Shown here: piece by piece, positions 1 to 8,235 of the stretch
Layout: every line of letters starts with the position of its first letter
Numbering within the stretch: position 1 is the stretch's first letter
NCBI RefSeq assembly: GCF_947503045.1
Contig: NZ_CANNCF010000002.1
Coordinates: 1,023,501-1,087,500 of the forward strand
Length of the DNA stretch: 64,000 bases
Reading direction: 5' to 3'
Origin: an uncultured Tateyamaria sp.
GTDB taxonomy: Bacteria; Pseudomonadota; Alphaproteobacteria; Rhodobacterales; Rhodobacteraceae
The notes under the pieces: model-generated
The model's database searches: none
Told to the model about the DNA's origin: nothing
What the model saw: only the letters and a program-made list of their open reading frames with translations
Translations under genes and position numbers: made by a program

Positions 1-2411
1 TCGCGCGGGATGGGTTCAAGCGCGGGAATGTCGAGTGGGGCTGCCAGATCCTGCAGCTTGCGCCCGTTCGGGCTGGCGGTGCCAAAGCCCGCGATATCGC
101 CGTCGCGCGTATCAAACAGGATCAGACCGCCCGAGCGCAGGTAGTCGTTCAGCTTGGCATAGGCCTCGCGTGAGGGGCGGGGCTGATCTGGCGTCACCGG
201 CCAGTAAAGGACGGGGAAGAACGCCAGCTCGTCCGTTTCGAGGTTCACGCCGATGGGCGGCGCGGGTTCCACCGAGGTGCGGAAGAACAGCGTGTCGGAC
301 AGGCCGCGCAGGCCCGCCTCGGCCACTTCGTCCACCTGCGGGTTGCCGGTGATGACATGGGCCAGCACCACTTCGGAGGCGGCGGCGATTGCATCTTCGG
401 GGCTTTGCTGGGCGTCGGATGGGCTGCCTGATAGGCCGACAAGCATCACGGCCCCGACAAGGGCAGCACTGCTGGCGCGCACGCCGCCGGTCAGGCGACC
501 TGACAGGGCCAGCGAGGCGATGATATCGGCCAGTAGCAATCCGATGGCCGCGGCCAGAAGGATGCCGCCAAGTGGTTGTTCGGGGATGATGGCAAGGCCC
601 GACACTTCAATCCGCGCGGGCCATTCCGTGGGTTCCAGCGTCGCATCGGCGGTCAGCACATTGCGCGCAAGGCTGCGTTCACCCGAGATATAGACCCCCG
701 GCAACAGGTTCGGACCGGCCGGATCGGTGACCAGCTTGGGCCCCGGTACACCGGGCATCGCGCCCGCATCGCGCAAGGCGCCGAAACCGTCCATGACCAC
801 CTGCGGTGTCCAGATTGTACCCTCAAGATCGTCGGCACTTGGGGCGGTGCTGGTCGAGGACACGGCCAATCGTTCGAGCATCTCGACAAACAGGCCCGAC
901 AAAGGCAGCGACGACCATTCGGCATTTGCAGTGACGTGGAACAGCACGATCTGCCCCTGACCGGCCCGCTTGCGGGTGACCAGTGGCGTGCCATCCGACA
1001 GTTCTGCAATCACCCGTTCTGCCAGCGTGGGATCGGGTTGAGCCATGACCTGCGCGGTGATGGCCACGTCTTCGGGCACCGGCAGGCCAAAGAAGGGCGA
1101 GCCCTCTTTGAATGGCGCAAGTGTCTTGGGGGAACCCCAGCTCATCGCGCCACCGACGCTGCGTCCACCCGAGCGCAGGCGCACAGGCATCAGCGGGTCC
1201 TCATCGATGCGGGAAACGTCGCTGGCCGCAACGCGCGGCCCGGCAAAGCGCAGCAGCAGACCCCCGGCTTCGACCCAGTCCGAGATCGCCTCGGCCTCGC
1301 CCTCAGACAGGGTGGCCACGTCGGCCAGCACGATCACATCCGGATTGGCGGGCAACACATCGCTGAGCGCGCCGCGCAACAGGTCCGCTGTCGGTTCAAG
1401 CGCACGTTCGAGGTAATGCAGCGGCGAAAGCAGTTCGAGGCCCTCGCGCCCCTCACGCCCTGCAATCAGCGCGATTTCTCGGCGGCGCAGGCTGTCATCG
1501 ACCAGCGTGACCGCGCCGGAGGATTTCGCGCCCTGCACTTCGAAACGGGTTACGCGTGCGCGCAACTCGGCAGGCAGGGACAGCGCCGTTTCCGCAACTG
1601 TGTCACCGGGGGCGAAGACGGCGTTGGCCGAGGCGAGAGTCGCTGCATTGCCCGCCGGATCGCGCCCTTGGGCCAGCACGGTCACGCCCCGTTCAGAGCC
1701 CGGAGAGACGCGCAGGGCCTGCAATTCGATCAACCCATCCTTGTAGGTGGCAGGCGTCAGCGCGATCACAACGGTGACCGCTTGGGTCACGCGGACCGGG
1801 CCACGGGCCTCGAGCAGTTCCAGCAGATCGGCATGCCCGGAATAGGTCACGCCATCGCTGAACCAGACGGTTTCAAAGTCACCTTCGGGCAGGCGCGTGG
1901 CCAGTCCCGCCATATCACCCGGTTGCCAGGGTGCGGGCACGATGCCGGGCAGGCGCGTCGTGACGGTGTTGGCCGCTTGAAACACGGCCGGTTCGGGGTC
2001 GGACAGGTGCAGCAGCGCGACCTGACGGTCTGCGGCTCCGGCGCGGCGCAACTCGCTGGCGACCGCTTCGATCTGGCGGGGCCATTGAGCGGCCCCGGCC
2101 CAACTGCCGTCCATGACAATCAGCAACGGGCCATCGCCTGCCTGACCGTCATTTTCGGGGTTCAGCACCGGCCCGGCGAGGCCAATGATCATCGCCGCCA
2201 CAGCCAGCATGCGCAGCAAGAGCAGCCACCACGGGGTCCGGTCCGACACGGATTCGTCGTCCTGCAACCCAAGCAACAGCGCCACGCCGGGAAAGCGTTG
2301 GCGGATCGGCGCAGGCGGGACGGCACGCAGGATCAGCCACAGGATCGGCAGGGCGATCAGCGCAACCAGCAGCCATGGGGCCAGAAATCCGATGGGGCCA
2401 AAGACGGTCAT
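1..2411 (-). CDS. DUF4159 domain-containing membrane protein with N-terminal BatA-like region (partial, C-terminus off the left edge)
   Basis: About 803 residues are visible and no stop is reached before the window edge. The N-terminus (about residues 1-80) has two hydrophobic segments in the style of the aerotolerance BatA N-terminal domain. A vWA/GATase-like middle contains LLIVMDGSW. Two more membrane segments lie near residues 610-655. The visible end matches the start of the DUF4159 domain (ELAFFPVLYWPV, then LNDYLRSGGLILFDTRDGD). The start codon overlaps the stop of the upstream DUF58 gene by 4 bp (ATGA), so the two are co-transcribed with the MoxR gene. Such clusters are thought to act in envelope maintenance or metal/chaperone functions, but the exact role is unknown. 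The long plus-strand frame over it (576-2561) is a GC-driven shadow. Confidence 0.85.
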   Translation of the reverse strand, partial: MTVFGPIGFLAPWLLVALIALPILWLILRAVPPAPIRQRFPGVALLLGLQDDESVSDRTPWWLLLLRMLAVAAMIIGLAGPVLNPENDGQAGDGPLLIVMDGSWAGAAQWPRQIEAVASELRRAGAADRQVALLHLSDPEPAVFQAANTVTTRLPGIVPAPWQPGDMAGLATRLPEGDFETVWFSDGVTYSGHADLLELLEARGPVRVTQAVTVVIALTPATYKDGLIELQALRVSPGSERGVTVLAQGRDPAGNAATLASANAVFAPGDTVAETALSLPAELRARVTRFEVQGAKSSGAVTLVDDSLRRREIALIAGREGREGLELLSPLHYLERALEPTADLLRGALSDVLPANPDVIVLADVATLSEGEAEAISDWVEAGGLLLRFAGPRVAASDVSRIDEDPLMPVRLRSGGRSVGGAMSWGSPKTLAPFKEGSPFFGLPVPEDVAITAQVMAQPDPTLAERVIAELSDGTPLVTRKRAGQGQIVLFHVTANAEWSSLPLSGLFVEMLERLAVSSTSTAPSADDLEGTIWTPQVVMDGFGALRDAGAMPGVPGPKLVTDPAGPNLLPGVYISGERSLARNVLTADATLEPTEWPARIEVSGLAIIPEQPLGGILLAAAIGLLLADIIASLALSGRLTGGVRASSAALVGAVMLVGLSGSPSDAQQSPEDAIAAASEVVLAHVITGNPQVDEVAEAGLRGLSDTLFFRTSVEPAPPIGVNLETDELAFFPVLYWPVTPDQPRPSREAYAKLNDYLRSGGLILFDTRDGDIAGFGTASPNGRKLQDLAAPLDIPALEPIPR

Positions 2412-3289
2412 GTGCGGGCCCGCCCCCCATCCAGCGCTCGCCAAATCCACAACAGCCCGGATTGGGCAGACGTGTCTGTGTGGTGCAGGCCATATTGCCA
2501 GCCCGCAACGGAACAGAGGTGCTGCAGTTCGGCCTTGCGCGCGGCAAGGCGGTCCAGATAGCGGTCCTTGAGGTCCGAGGCCTTGAGGGTTTCGTGTTCA
2601 AGCGTGCCGCCCATGCTTTCGAACACGGTGCGTCCGCGAAAGGGAAACGCCTCTTCTGCCGGGTCGAGCACATGCAGCAACACGCCCCGCACGCCGCGGT
2701 CGGCGGCCTTGGTCAAAGCAGTGCGCACCGCCTCGATGTCGCCCATAAAGTCAGAGACGAACAGCGCGCGCGCATGGGGCACCATGGCCCGGTGTTCGGG
2801 CGGGGCATAGTCGTCCTCAGCGTCCTCGGAAAACATCTCGGCGAGCCGCAGGATCTGCATGTTGCCCCGGCGTGGGGGCAGTCGCGTGCCGGTCAGACCA
2901 ACCCGTTCGCCGCCGCGCACCAGCAGAATGGCGCAGGCCAGACCCAGCACGCGGGCGCGTTCGGCCTTGGTGGTCAGGTCTTTGGTCGAGGCAAAGCGCA
3001 TCGACGCCCCCTGATCGATCCAGAGCATCACGGATTGCGCGATTTGCCATTCGCGTTCACGCACGAACTGCACATCGCCCATCGCGCTGCGGCGGTGATC
3101 GATCAAGCGGCGGCTGTCCCCGATCTGAGCGGGGCGGTATTGCCAGAAATCATCCCCCATGCCTGCGCGGCGGCGCCCGTGATCACCCAGCAGGACGGCG
3201 CCTGCCAGATGTTCTGCCCGCGCCAGAAGGGCAGGCAGGCGGGCGGCTTGCGTTTCCGCCTTTTCGCGCAGGGCGAGGGGGATTGTCAC
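2408..3289 (-). CDS. DUF58 domain-containing protein
   Basis: 293 residues, the normal length for DUF58 proteins that accompany MoxR ATPases. The family core is visible at about residues 45-105: a Y-R-P-A-Q-I-G-D-S-R-R-L-I-D stretch (the usual Y-x-x-G-D-x-x-R-x-I-x-W region), then WIDQGASMRF, a degenerate vWA/MIDAS-like strand. It lies between moxR and the DUF4159 gene with 4-bp overlaps on both sides, so the three are one transcription unit. MoxR/DUF58 pairs are generally viewed as chaperone modules for metal-cofactor or envelope proteins. The client here is not identifiable. Confidence 0.88.
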   Translation of the reverse strand: MTIPLALREKAETQAARLPALLARAEHLAGAVLLGDHGRRRAGMGDDFWQYRPAQIGDSRRLIDHRRSAMGDVQFVREREWQIAQSVMLWIDQGASMRFASTKDLTTKAERARVLGLACAILLVRGGERVGLTGTRLPPRRGNMQILRLAEMFSEDAEDDYAPPEHRAMVPHARALFVSDFMGDIEAVRTALTKAADRGVRGVLLHVLDPAEEAFPFRGRTVFESMGGTLEHETLKASDLKDRYLDRLAARKAELQHLCSVAGWQYGLHHTDTSAQSGLLWIWRALDGGRART

Positions 3290-4293
3290 GCCGCAGCCTC
3301 ACGGGCCGACAGGGTCGCGGCAGTTTCCTCGATCAGGTCAGACAGGCTGTCGCCGCGCGCGCGGGCGGCAAAATTCAGCGCCATGCGGTGGGACAACACG
3401 GGCCGGGCCATGTCGATCACATCCTCAGCCGAGGGGGCAAGGCGCCCTTGCAGCAAGGCGCGCGCACGGACGGCCAGCATCAGCGCCTGCGCGGCGCGCG
3501 GGCCGGGACCCCAGGCAACCGTTTCGCGAACCTGGGCCGAGGCGTCTGCCTCGTCCGGGCGGAAGGCGCGGACCAGATCGAGGATCATCTCGACCACGCT
3601 GTCGCCTACGGGCATCCTGCGCAGCAATGTCTGGGCGGCCAGCAATTCACCATCGGAAAAGACCGGCTCGGATTGCGCATCCTCGGTGCCGGTGGTGGCA
3701 AGCAGAATGTCCCGCTCGGTCGCGCGGTCGGGATAGAGGACGTCGATCTGCACAAGGAAACGGTCCAGCTGCGCCTCGGGCAGCGGGTAGGTGCCCTCTT
3801 GTTCGATCGGGTTTTGTGTCGCCAGCACGTGGAAAGGCACGCCAAGCGGGCGGTCCTGCCCGGCGACGGTCACCGTCTTTTCCTGCATCGCCTGCAGCAG
3901 GGCGGATTGGGTACGGGGCGAGGCGCGGTTGATCTCATCCGCCATCAGCAACTGGCAAAACACCGGCCCCGGCACAAAGCGGAACGAGCGCGTGCCGTCA
4001 TCATCGGTGTCGAGCACTTCGGAGCCCAGAATGTCGGCGGGCATCAGGTCGGGTGTGAACTGGATGCGGCTGCCATCCAGACCCATGACCGTGCTGAGTG
4101 TCTCCACAAGCCGCGTCTTGCCCAGACCCGGCAGACCGATCAGCAGACCATGCCCACCACACAGCAGGGCCGTGAGGGTCAGATCGACAACCCGTTCCTG
4201 CCCGATGAACCGCTTGGTGATCGAGGCCTTGGCAGCGGCCAGCTTGCCCCCCAAAGCTTCGATTTCGGCAACAAGGTCTTCGGGTGCGGTCAT
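3286..4293 (-). CDS. MoxR family AAA+ ATPase
   Basis: 335 residues from the ATG at 4293. A longer frame opens at 4467, but this start has a GAGAAG Shine-Dalgarno and avoids running into the divergent DUF1285 gene. Walker A GLPGLGKTR is at about residues 53-61, Walker B LLMADEINRA at about 115-124, then the MoxR-typical TVAGQDRPL and ATQNPIEQEGTYPLPEAQLDRF, which carries the sensor region. It is first in the operon with the DUF58 and DUF4159 genes and divergent from DUF1285, an arrangement common in roseobacters. Predicted cytoplasmic ATPase chaperone. Confidence 0.93.
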   Translation of the reverse strand: MTAPEDLVAEIEALGGKLAAAKASITKRFIGQERVVDLTLTALLCGGHGLLIGLPGLGKTRLVETLSTVMGLDGSRIQFTPDLMPADILGSEVLDTDDDGTRSFRFVPGPVFCQLLMADEINRASPRTQSALLQAMQEKTVTVAGQDRPLGVPFHVLATQNPIEQEGTYPLPEAQLDRFLVQIDVLYPDRATERDILLATTGTEDAQSEPVFSDGELLAAQTLLRRMPVGDSVVEMILDLVRAFRPDEADASAQVRETVAWGPGPRAAQALMLAVRARALLQGRLAPSAEDVIDMARPVLSHRMALNFAARARGDSLSDLIEETAATLSAREAAA

Positions 4294-4349
4294 GACTTCT
4301 CTTTCATTCGGGATATACTCTATCAGATAACCTATTGCCTCGGGATGGA

Positions 4350-4937
4350 ATGGCAAAAGATATGAGTGGACAAAAAACTGTGACACCTGACGCCGAAGGG
4401 CTGGTTGCGTCGATCTCCGCCGTAAAAACACGCGGTTTGCCGCCCGTTCACCTGTGGAATCCGCCATTTTGCGGTGATCTGGACATGCGGATCGCGCGGG
4501 ACGGGACGTGGTTTTACCAGGGCACCCCCATCGGGCGGCCCGGTTTGGTCAAATTATTCTCATCGATTCTCAAGCGGGAAGACGGGAAATACTTCCTCGT
4601 GACCCCGGTCGAGAAGGTGGGGATCACCGTGGATGACGCCCCATTTGTGGCGATTGATTTCGAACCTGATGGGACGGGCAAGGATCAGGTGCTGACCTTT
4701 ACCACCCATGTGGGCGACACAGCTGTTGCCGGCGCAGACCACCCCATACGGGTCGAGCGGGACCCCGAAACCGGCGAGCCGTCTCCTTACATCCTGATCC
4801 GCGCCGATCTCGAGGCGTTGATCGACCGCAAGAGCTTTTTCCGGCTGGTGGATCTGTGCGTGCATGAGGGCGACTGGTTTGGGGTGTGGTCGGGTGGCCG
4901 GTTCTTTGGCGTGATCCCGTCAGCCGAACTGCCCTGA
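4350..4937 (+). CDS. DUF1285 domain-containing protein
   Basis: 195 residues. The family signature is clear: PPVHLWNPPFCGDLDMRIARDG near the N-terminus (read as two adjoining motifs), then FYQGTPIGRPGLVKLFSSIL and YFLVTPVEKVGI. DUF1285 proteins are small cytoplasmic beta-rich proteins with no defined biochemical role. The start is ambiguous: a TTG at 4335, an ATG at 4350 with GGGA about 5 nt upstream, and an ATG at 4362. I chose 4350. The gene is divergent from moxR, with about 56 bp between the start codons, and is a conserved neighbour of that cluster in roseobacters. Confidence 0.88.
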   Translation: MAKDMSGQKTVTPDAEGLVASISAVKTRGLPPVHLWNPPFCGDLDMRIARDGTWFYQGTPIGRPGLVKLFSSILKREDGKYFLVTPVEKVGITVDDAPFVAIDFEPDGTGKDQVLTFTTHVGDTAVAGADHPIRVERDPETGEPSPYILIRADLEALIDRKSFFRLVDLCVHEGDWFGVWSGGRFFGVIPSAELP

Positions 4938-5060
4938 ACCGGGCGCACGACACGTCCGCCTTACGGGCCATCGCACAGGGGGCTGTGCGGGAACACAGCT
5001 TGGCAAACCCGCATAGAGGCGCACAGTCTGACCGTGAGGCGGAGGTGTCCTCCGCCCTAC
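4935..5060. repeat. Hairpin-containing intergenic repeat, copy 1 (related to 52936-52994)
   Basis: Starting at the DUF1285 stop, the sequence CCGGGCGC-n-CGCCTTACGG matches the stretch just after the stop at 52938. It then carries a hairpin, CGCACAG/CTGTGCG (4972-4989), and a second one, GGCGGAGG-TGT-CCTCCGCC (5038-5056). The second has the same GG-TGT-CC apex as the hairpin at 52974-52992. The shared flank and shared apex with different stems and spacing suggest a mosaic REP-like family that may also end transcription of the upstream gene. Confidence 0.6.
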
Positions 5061-5085
5061 AACGCATTGAACCGGAGGGCATGAG

Positions 5086-5787
5086 GTGGACAAGGGAACA
5101 GCATTGATCATTGGCGCGGGGTCTGGCCTGTCCGCATCCCTCGCGCGGCAACTGCATGCGCGCGGCAACCGCGTCGTTTTAGGCGCGCGCAACACGGACA
5201 AGCTGGCAGCGCTTGCCGCCGAGACAGAGGCGCGCACCGTCGCACTGGACGGCAGCAATCCGGATGCGATGGATGCCTTGTTTGACACGTTGGACGGTCG
5301 GTTGGATGTGGCGATCTACAACCCCTCGGCCCGCAGCCGTGGGCCGGTGGCCGAGCTGGACCCCGAAGAGGTCCGCCGCGCCATCGAAATCACGGCCTTC
5401 GGGGCCTTCCTGATGGGCCGTGCGGCGACGCGGGTGATGCAGGCGCAGACCGAACAGGACGGCAAACGCGGCACGATCCTGTTCACCGGCGCTTCTGCGG
5501 GGGTCAAAGGATTTGCGCAATCGGCCTCCTTTGCCATGGGCAAATTTGCGCAGCGGGGCCTTGCCCAATCCATGGCGCGCGAATTGCATCCCAAGGGTAT
5601 CCATGTGGCCTGGGTCAATATCGACGGCGGGATTTCGAACGCGGCCCGCGCCGAGCGCACCGATGATGGCAGCGACAGAATGCTCGACCCGGACGCCATC
5701 GCGGCGGCCTATGTGCAACTAATCGACCAGCACCGGTCGGCCTGGTCGAACGAGTTGACGCTGCGCCCGTGGGTCGAGACCTTTTGA
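5086..5787 (+). CDS. SDR family oxidoreductase (catalytic Tyr position is Phe)
   Basis: 233 residues, starting at a GTG with GGAGGG 6 nt upstream. The Rossmann nucleotide-binding motif is GAGSGLSASLARQL at about residues 8-21, then a YNPSA strand in place of the usual NNAG. The usual YxxxK catalytic pair reads F-A-M-G-K (about residues 150-154), so the catalytic tyrosine is replaced by phenylalanine. Related SDR subfamilies with the same change are known to me (F-A-x-A-K proteins), so this is probably inherited rather than a decay mutation, but classical proton-relay chemistry would be altered. Substrate unknown. It lies 36 bp before the isomerase-like gene on the same strand. Confidence 0.85.
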   Translation: MDKGTALIIGAGSGLSASLARQLHARGNRVVLGARNTDKLAALAAETEARTVALDGSNPDAMDALFDTLDGRLDVAIYNPSARSRGPVAELDPEEVRRAIEITAFGAFLMGRAATRVMQAQTEQDGKRGTILFTGASAGVKGFAQSASFAMGKFAQRGLAQSMARELHPKGIHVAWVNIDGGISNAARAERTDDGSDRMLDPDAIAAAYVQLIDQHRSAWSNELTLRPWVETF

Positions 5788-5823
5788 TAGAACTCCGGTG
5801 CTGCGCACGCTAGCCTGACGCGG

Positions 5824-6579
5824 ATGCCCAAATTCGCCGCCAACCTGACCCATCTCTGGGCCGAACTGCCCTATCTCGACCGCTTTGACGCGGCCGCCGA
5901 AGCGGGCTTTGAGGCGGTCGAAGTGCTGTTTCCCTACGACGCACCCGCGCCCGAAACGCAAAAAGCGCTGCAGCGCAACGGACTGGAGATGGTGCTGCTG
6001 AACGCGCCGGGGCCGAATTATACGGGCGGGGCGCGTGGTTTTGCGGCAATCCCCGGTGGCGAGGCGCGGTTTGATTACGACATGCGCCGCGCTGTGCGCT
6101 ATGCACAGGCGCTGGGGGCCCGGTTCATCCACACGATGAGCGGCGTGGCCGACGGGCCAATGGCCAAGGAGACGATGATCGCCAACCTGAAACGGGCCGC
6201 AGACAACCTGCCTGACGGGTTATGCCTGACACTCGAACCTTTGAACGCACTGGCGCAACCCGGGTACTTTCTGTCCAGTTTTGACCTCGCCGCCGAGATC
6301 ATCGCGGCCGTGGATGCCCCCAATGTAGCGCTGCAATATGACAGCTATCATGCGCAGGTCATCACCGGCGATGCGCTGGGCACGTTTGAGGCCATGCGCC
6401 CTCTGATCCGCCATATCCAGATCGGGGACGCGCCGGACCGGTCACCACCCGGCACCGGGCAGATCGATTTCAAGGCATTGTTCGCGGCCATAGATGCCAG
6501 CGGTTATGACGGATGGGTCAGCGCGGAATACACGCCGCAGGGCCGGACTGAGACTGGTCTGGACTGGATGAGAATATAG
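5824..6579 (+). CDS. Hydroxypyruvate isomerase family protein (TIM-barrel sugar isomerase/epimerase-like)
   Basis: 251 residues, typical of the Hyi/OtnI-type xylose-isomerase-like TIM-barrel family. Family landmarks are FAANLTHLW (start), GFEAVEVLFPYD, LLNAPGPNY, LTLEPLNALAQPGYFL with the metal-ligand Glu, LQYDSYHAQ with the Asp/His ligands, HIQIGDAPDR, and a terminal WVSAEYTP with the last Glu ligand. Likely reaction: interconversion of hydroxypyruvate and tartronate semialdehyde, or a related 2-oxo-tetronate isomerisation. It follows the SDR gene and may be co-transcribed with it. The Shine-Dalgarno is weak. Confidence 0.85.
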   Translation: MPKFAANLTHLWAELPYLDRFDAAAEAGFEAVEVLFPYDAPAPETQKALQRNGLEMVLLNAPGPNYTGGARGFAAIPGGEARFDYDMRRAVRYAQALGARFIHTMSGVADGPMAKETMIANLKRAADNLPDGLCLTLEPLNALAQPGYFLSSFDLAAEIIAAVDAPNVALQYDSYHAQVITGDALGTFEAMRPLIRHIQIGDAPDRSPPGTGQIDFKALFAAIDASGYDGWVSAEYTPQGRTETGLDWMRI

Positions 6580-6651
6580 TGTGCGGTGACGCACTTTTCA
6601 GATTTTGGCACTATTGCTAGGTCTGCCGCAGTTCAGCACAAGGTCGCCCAG

Positions 6652-6879
6652 ATGATCCCGACACGTTACGCCCATATCGCTTACAGCCTTTTTCTGAGCG
6701 GGATGATGTCCTTTATGGTGTCGGGGCTGTCGACCTTTCTGGCCGTTGGCATGGTCGATGGGTTCTTCTTTCGCTGGATAGGGGCCTGGTTGCCCAGTTG
6801 GTGCGTGGCCTTTCCCGTGGCGACACTTGCCGCCCCGATTGCCCGGCGCATGGTGGCCGCGATCACGATCAAGGATTAG
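6652..6879 (+). CDS. DUF2798 domain-containing small membrane protein
   Basis: 75 residues from the ATG at 6652 (AAGGT upstream). A longer frame opens with GTG at 6586, but the family usually begins just before YAHIAYSLFLSGMMSFMVSG. Two transmembrane helices are visible (about residues 8-30 and 40-62, the latter ending VAFPVATLAAPIARR), which fits the DUF2798 family. It converges on the YdeI-like gene with a 4-bp overlap of the stops. Function unknown. Confidence 0.75.
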   Translation: MIPTRYAHIAYSLFLSGMMSFMVSGLSTFLAVGMVDGFFFRWIGAWLPSWCVAFPVATLAAPIARRMVAAITIKD

Positions 6880-7445
6880 CGGCGGAAGGGCGACGGGCGC
6901 TGGCCGTCTTGCGCAGATTTCACGACATCGGCGATCCGTTTGGCACGTGTGGGAGCGGTCTTGGCCGTCTTGATCCATTCGAGTGTGCCGCGCTTGACCG
7001 AACGCGGATAATCGACCCAGACCGTCTGCACCTGCGCGTCCGCCAGCGCGTCCGTCAGGTCAGGCGGTGCCTCAAGCCGTTCGACATCGTCGAGAAACTG
7101 CCACATGCCGTTGGCCTTGGCCGCGGCGATCAGCGCCTCGCCTGCCGGGGTCATCGCCCCGGAGGCGCGGGCTGCTTTGACTTTGGCCTTGTTGACGGCG
7201 GACCATGCAGAATTCGGGTTGCGCGGCGAAATACGATAGGACGAACGGACGTCATCGACGCGGCGGGTGACGCTGTCGATCCAGCCCCAGCACAGCAACT
7301 CTTCGATCGCGTCGCCCCAGGGCAGGTAATGCGGCGAGGACTTTTTGTAGACCACCAGCCAGACCGAGGTGGCGGTGGCGTGATTGTCCGCCAGCCACGC
7401 GCGCAATGCGGAGCGGGATTTCACTTCGACCTGTTCATCCGTCAT
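6876..7445 (-). CDS. YdeI/OmpD-associated family protein
   Basis: 189 residues. Family motifs present are VWLVVYKKSS, LPWGDAIEELLCWGWIDS (the conserved acid-E-L-C-G-W-I-D region) and ISPRNPNSAWSAVNKAK, followed by a basic C-terminal IKTAKTAPTRAKRI segment. This corresponds to the DUF1801/YdeI-like group, implicated only loosely in stress or envelope functions. Its start lies within the end of the MmcQ/YjbR gene (11-bp overlap), so these and the 140-aa gene upstream form one minus-strand unit. Confidence 0.88.
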   Translation of the reverse strand: MTDEQVEVKSRSALRAWLADNHATATSVWLVVYKKSSPHYLPWGDAIEELLCWGWIDSVTRRVDDVRSSYRISPRNPNSAWSAVNKAKVKAARASGAMTPAGEALIAAAKANGMWQFLDDVERLEAPPDLTDALADAQVQTVWVDYPRSVKRGTLEWIKTAKTAPTRAKRIADVVKSAQDGQRPSPFRR

Positions 7446-7794
7446 TTTGGGATGCGTCCCATTCCTTCAGGAACCGCTTGGGCGCCATGCTGCGCCATGA
7501 GTTGCACAGGCGGGCCTCGGCCCAACCGGGGTCGATCCGCCCGGCGGCAACAAGAATGTTGCCAAATTTGGCATAGTGCGGATGCAGGATGAACGTGTCC
7601 GGGTCCGCAGCCATCAGCATCTCGCGTTCGTCGATGGAGCCTTTGAAGATGGCCGCATCGACATAAGGCGACCACCATGTCCACATCTTGCCATGGGCCT
7701 TGAGGATTTCGTTGCCCCAGCTTTCGGCGATCTCGACACGGGGCAAGCCCAGCGACAGGGCAAAGGCGCGCAATTCGGGCCAGTTGGCAATCAT
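7435..7794 (-). CDS. MmcQ/YjbR family protein
   Basis: 119 residues, the usual size for MmcQ/YjbR single-domain proteins. Recognisable features are LPRVEIAESWGNEILKAHGK near the N-terminus, then an F-K-G-S-I-D-E-R-E-M segment, and a C-terminal WAEARLCNSWRSMAPKRFLKE helix region corresponding to the CyaY-like fold of the family. Often described as DNA-binding-like, without an established role. It overlaps the downstream YdeI-like gene by 11 bp and the upstream 140-aa gene by 4 bp, so translation is probably coupled. Confidence 0.87.
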   Translation of the reverse strand: MIANWPELRAFALSLGLPRVEIAESWGNEILKAHGKMWTWWSPYVDAAIFKGSIDEREMLMAADPDTFILHPHYAKFGNILVAAGRIDPGWAEARLCNSWRSMAPKRFLKEWDASQNDG

Positions 7795-8213
7795 GTTACT
7801 GGCGGAATCGCTTGCAAATCCGGCGCGACAAAGGCGGCGCGCGCCGCGTCGGAAAAGAGCGTGTCCTTGCGGTAGTGCGTCAGCATGATCCGGGTATCAA
7901 GCAACCGGTCGTCCCGGCGCAGAAAACTGTCAAAGGACTGTGCATGCACCGCCTTGTCCATGAAGTAGCGCACGGCCAACAGCCACGACCGGGTAAGCGT
8001 TTCGTGATACTTGCCCGGGGGCACGCCGTTGCGTTTCAGGAACCCCATCAACGCGGTTCGCATCCGGTCCATCGCGATATCCACGCTGGCCTCGCTCAGA
8101 TAGACATAGGCAAGGCGCAGGTGCGCACGGTGGTTGAACTCCTCCGGGGCAACCTCTCCGGCCTCAAAACGGGCTCGGAAATCCAGATCGTCAGGTGATG
8201 GCATCATTGTCAT
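7791..8213 (-). CDS. Conserved hypothetical protein (140 aa)
   Basis: Not recognised beyond looking like a real gene. The start at 8213 has a strong AAGGAGG 6 nt upstream. The frame is open further upstream to 8273 but would run toward polA. The product is a soluble, mostly helical protein with EEFNHRAHLRLAYVYLSE near residue 25, an LTRSWLLAVRYFMDK helix and a C-terminal DTRIMLTHYRKDTLFSD region. The histidines in NHRAHLRLAY could be functional. It heads the three-gene minus unit with MmcQ/YjbR and YdeI-like proteins and lies 22 bp downstream of the polA stop, so it may also be read from the polA transcript. Confidence 0.75.
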   Translation of the reverse strand: MTMMPSPDDLDFRARFEAGEVAPEEFNHRAHLRLAYVYLSEASVDIAMDRMRTALMGFLKRNGVPPGKYHETLTRSWLLAVRYFMDKAVHAQSFDSFLRRDDRLLDTRIMLTHYRKDTLFSDAARAAFVAPDLQAIPPVT

Positions 8214-8235
8214 CGTCGGCCTCCTTGGCTTGGTC

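Noticed and set aside
576-2561. Long plus-strand open frame (661 codons)
   Set aside because: It is antisense to the DUF4159 gene, has no recognisable domain and an abnormal Gln/His/Arg-rich composition typical of GC-rich shadows.
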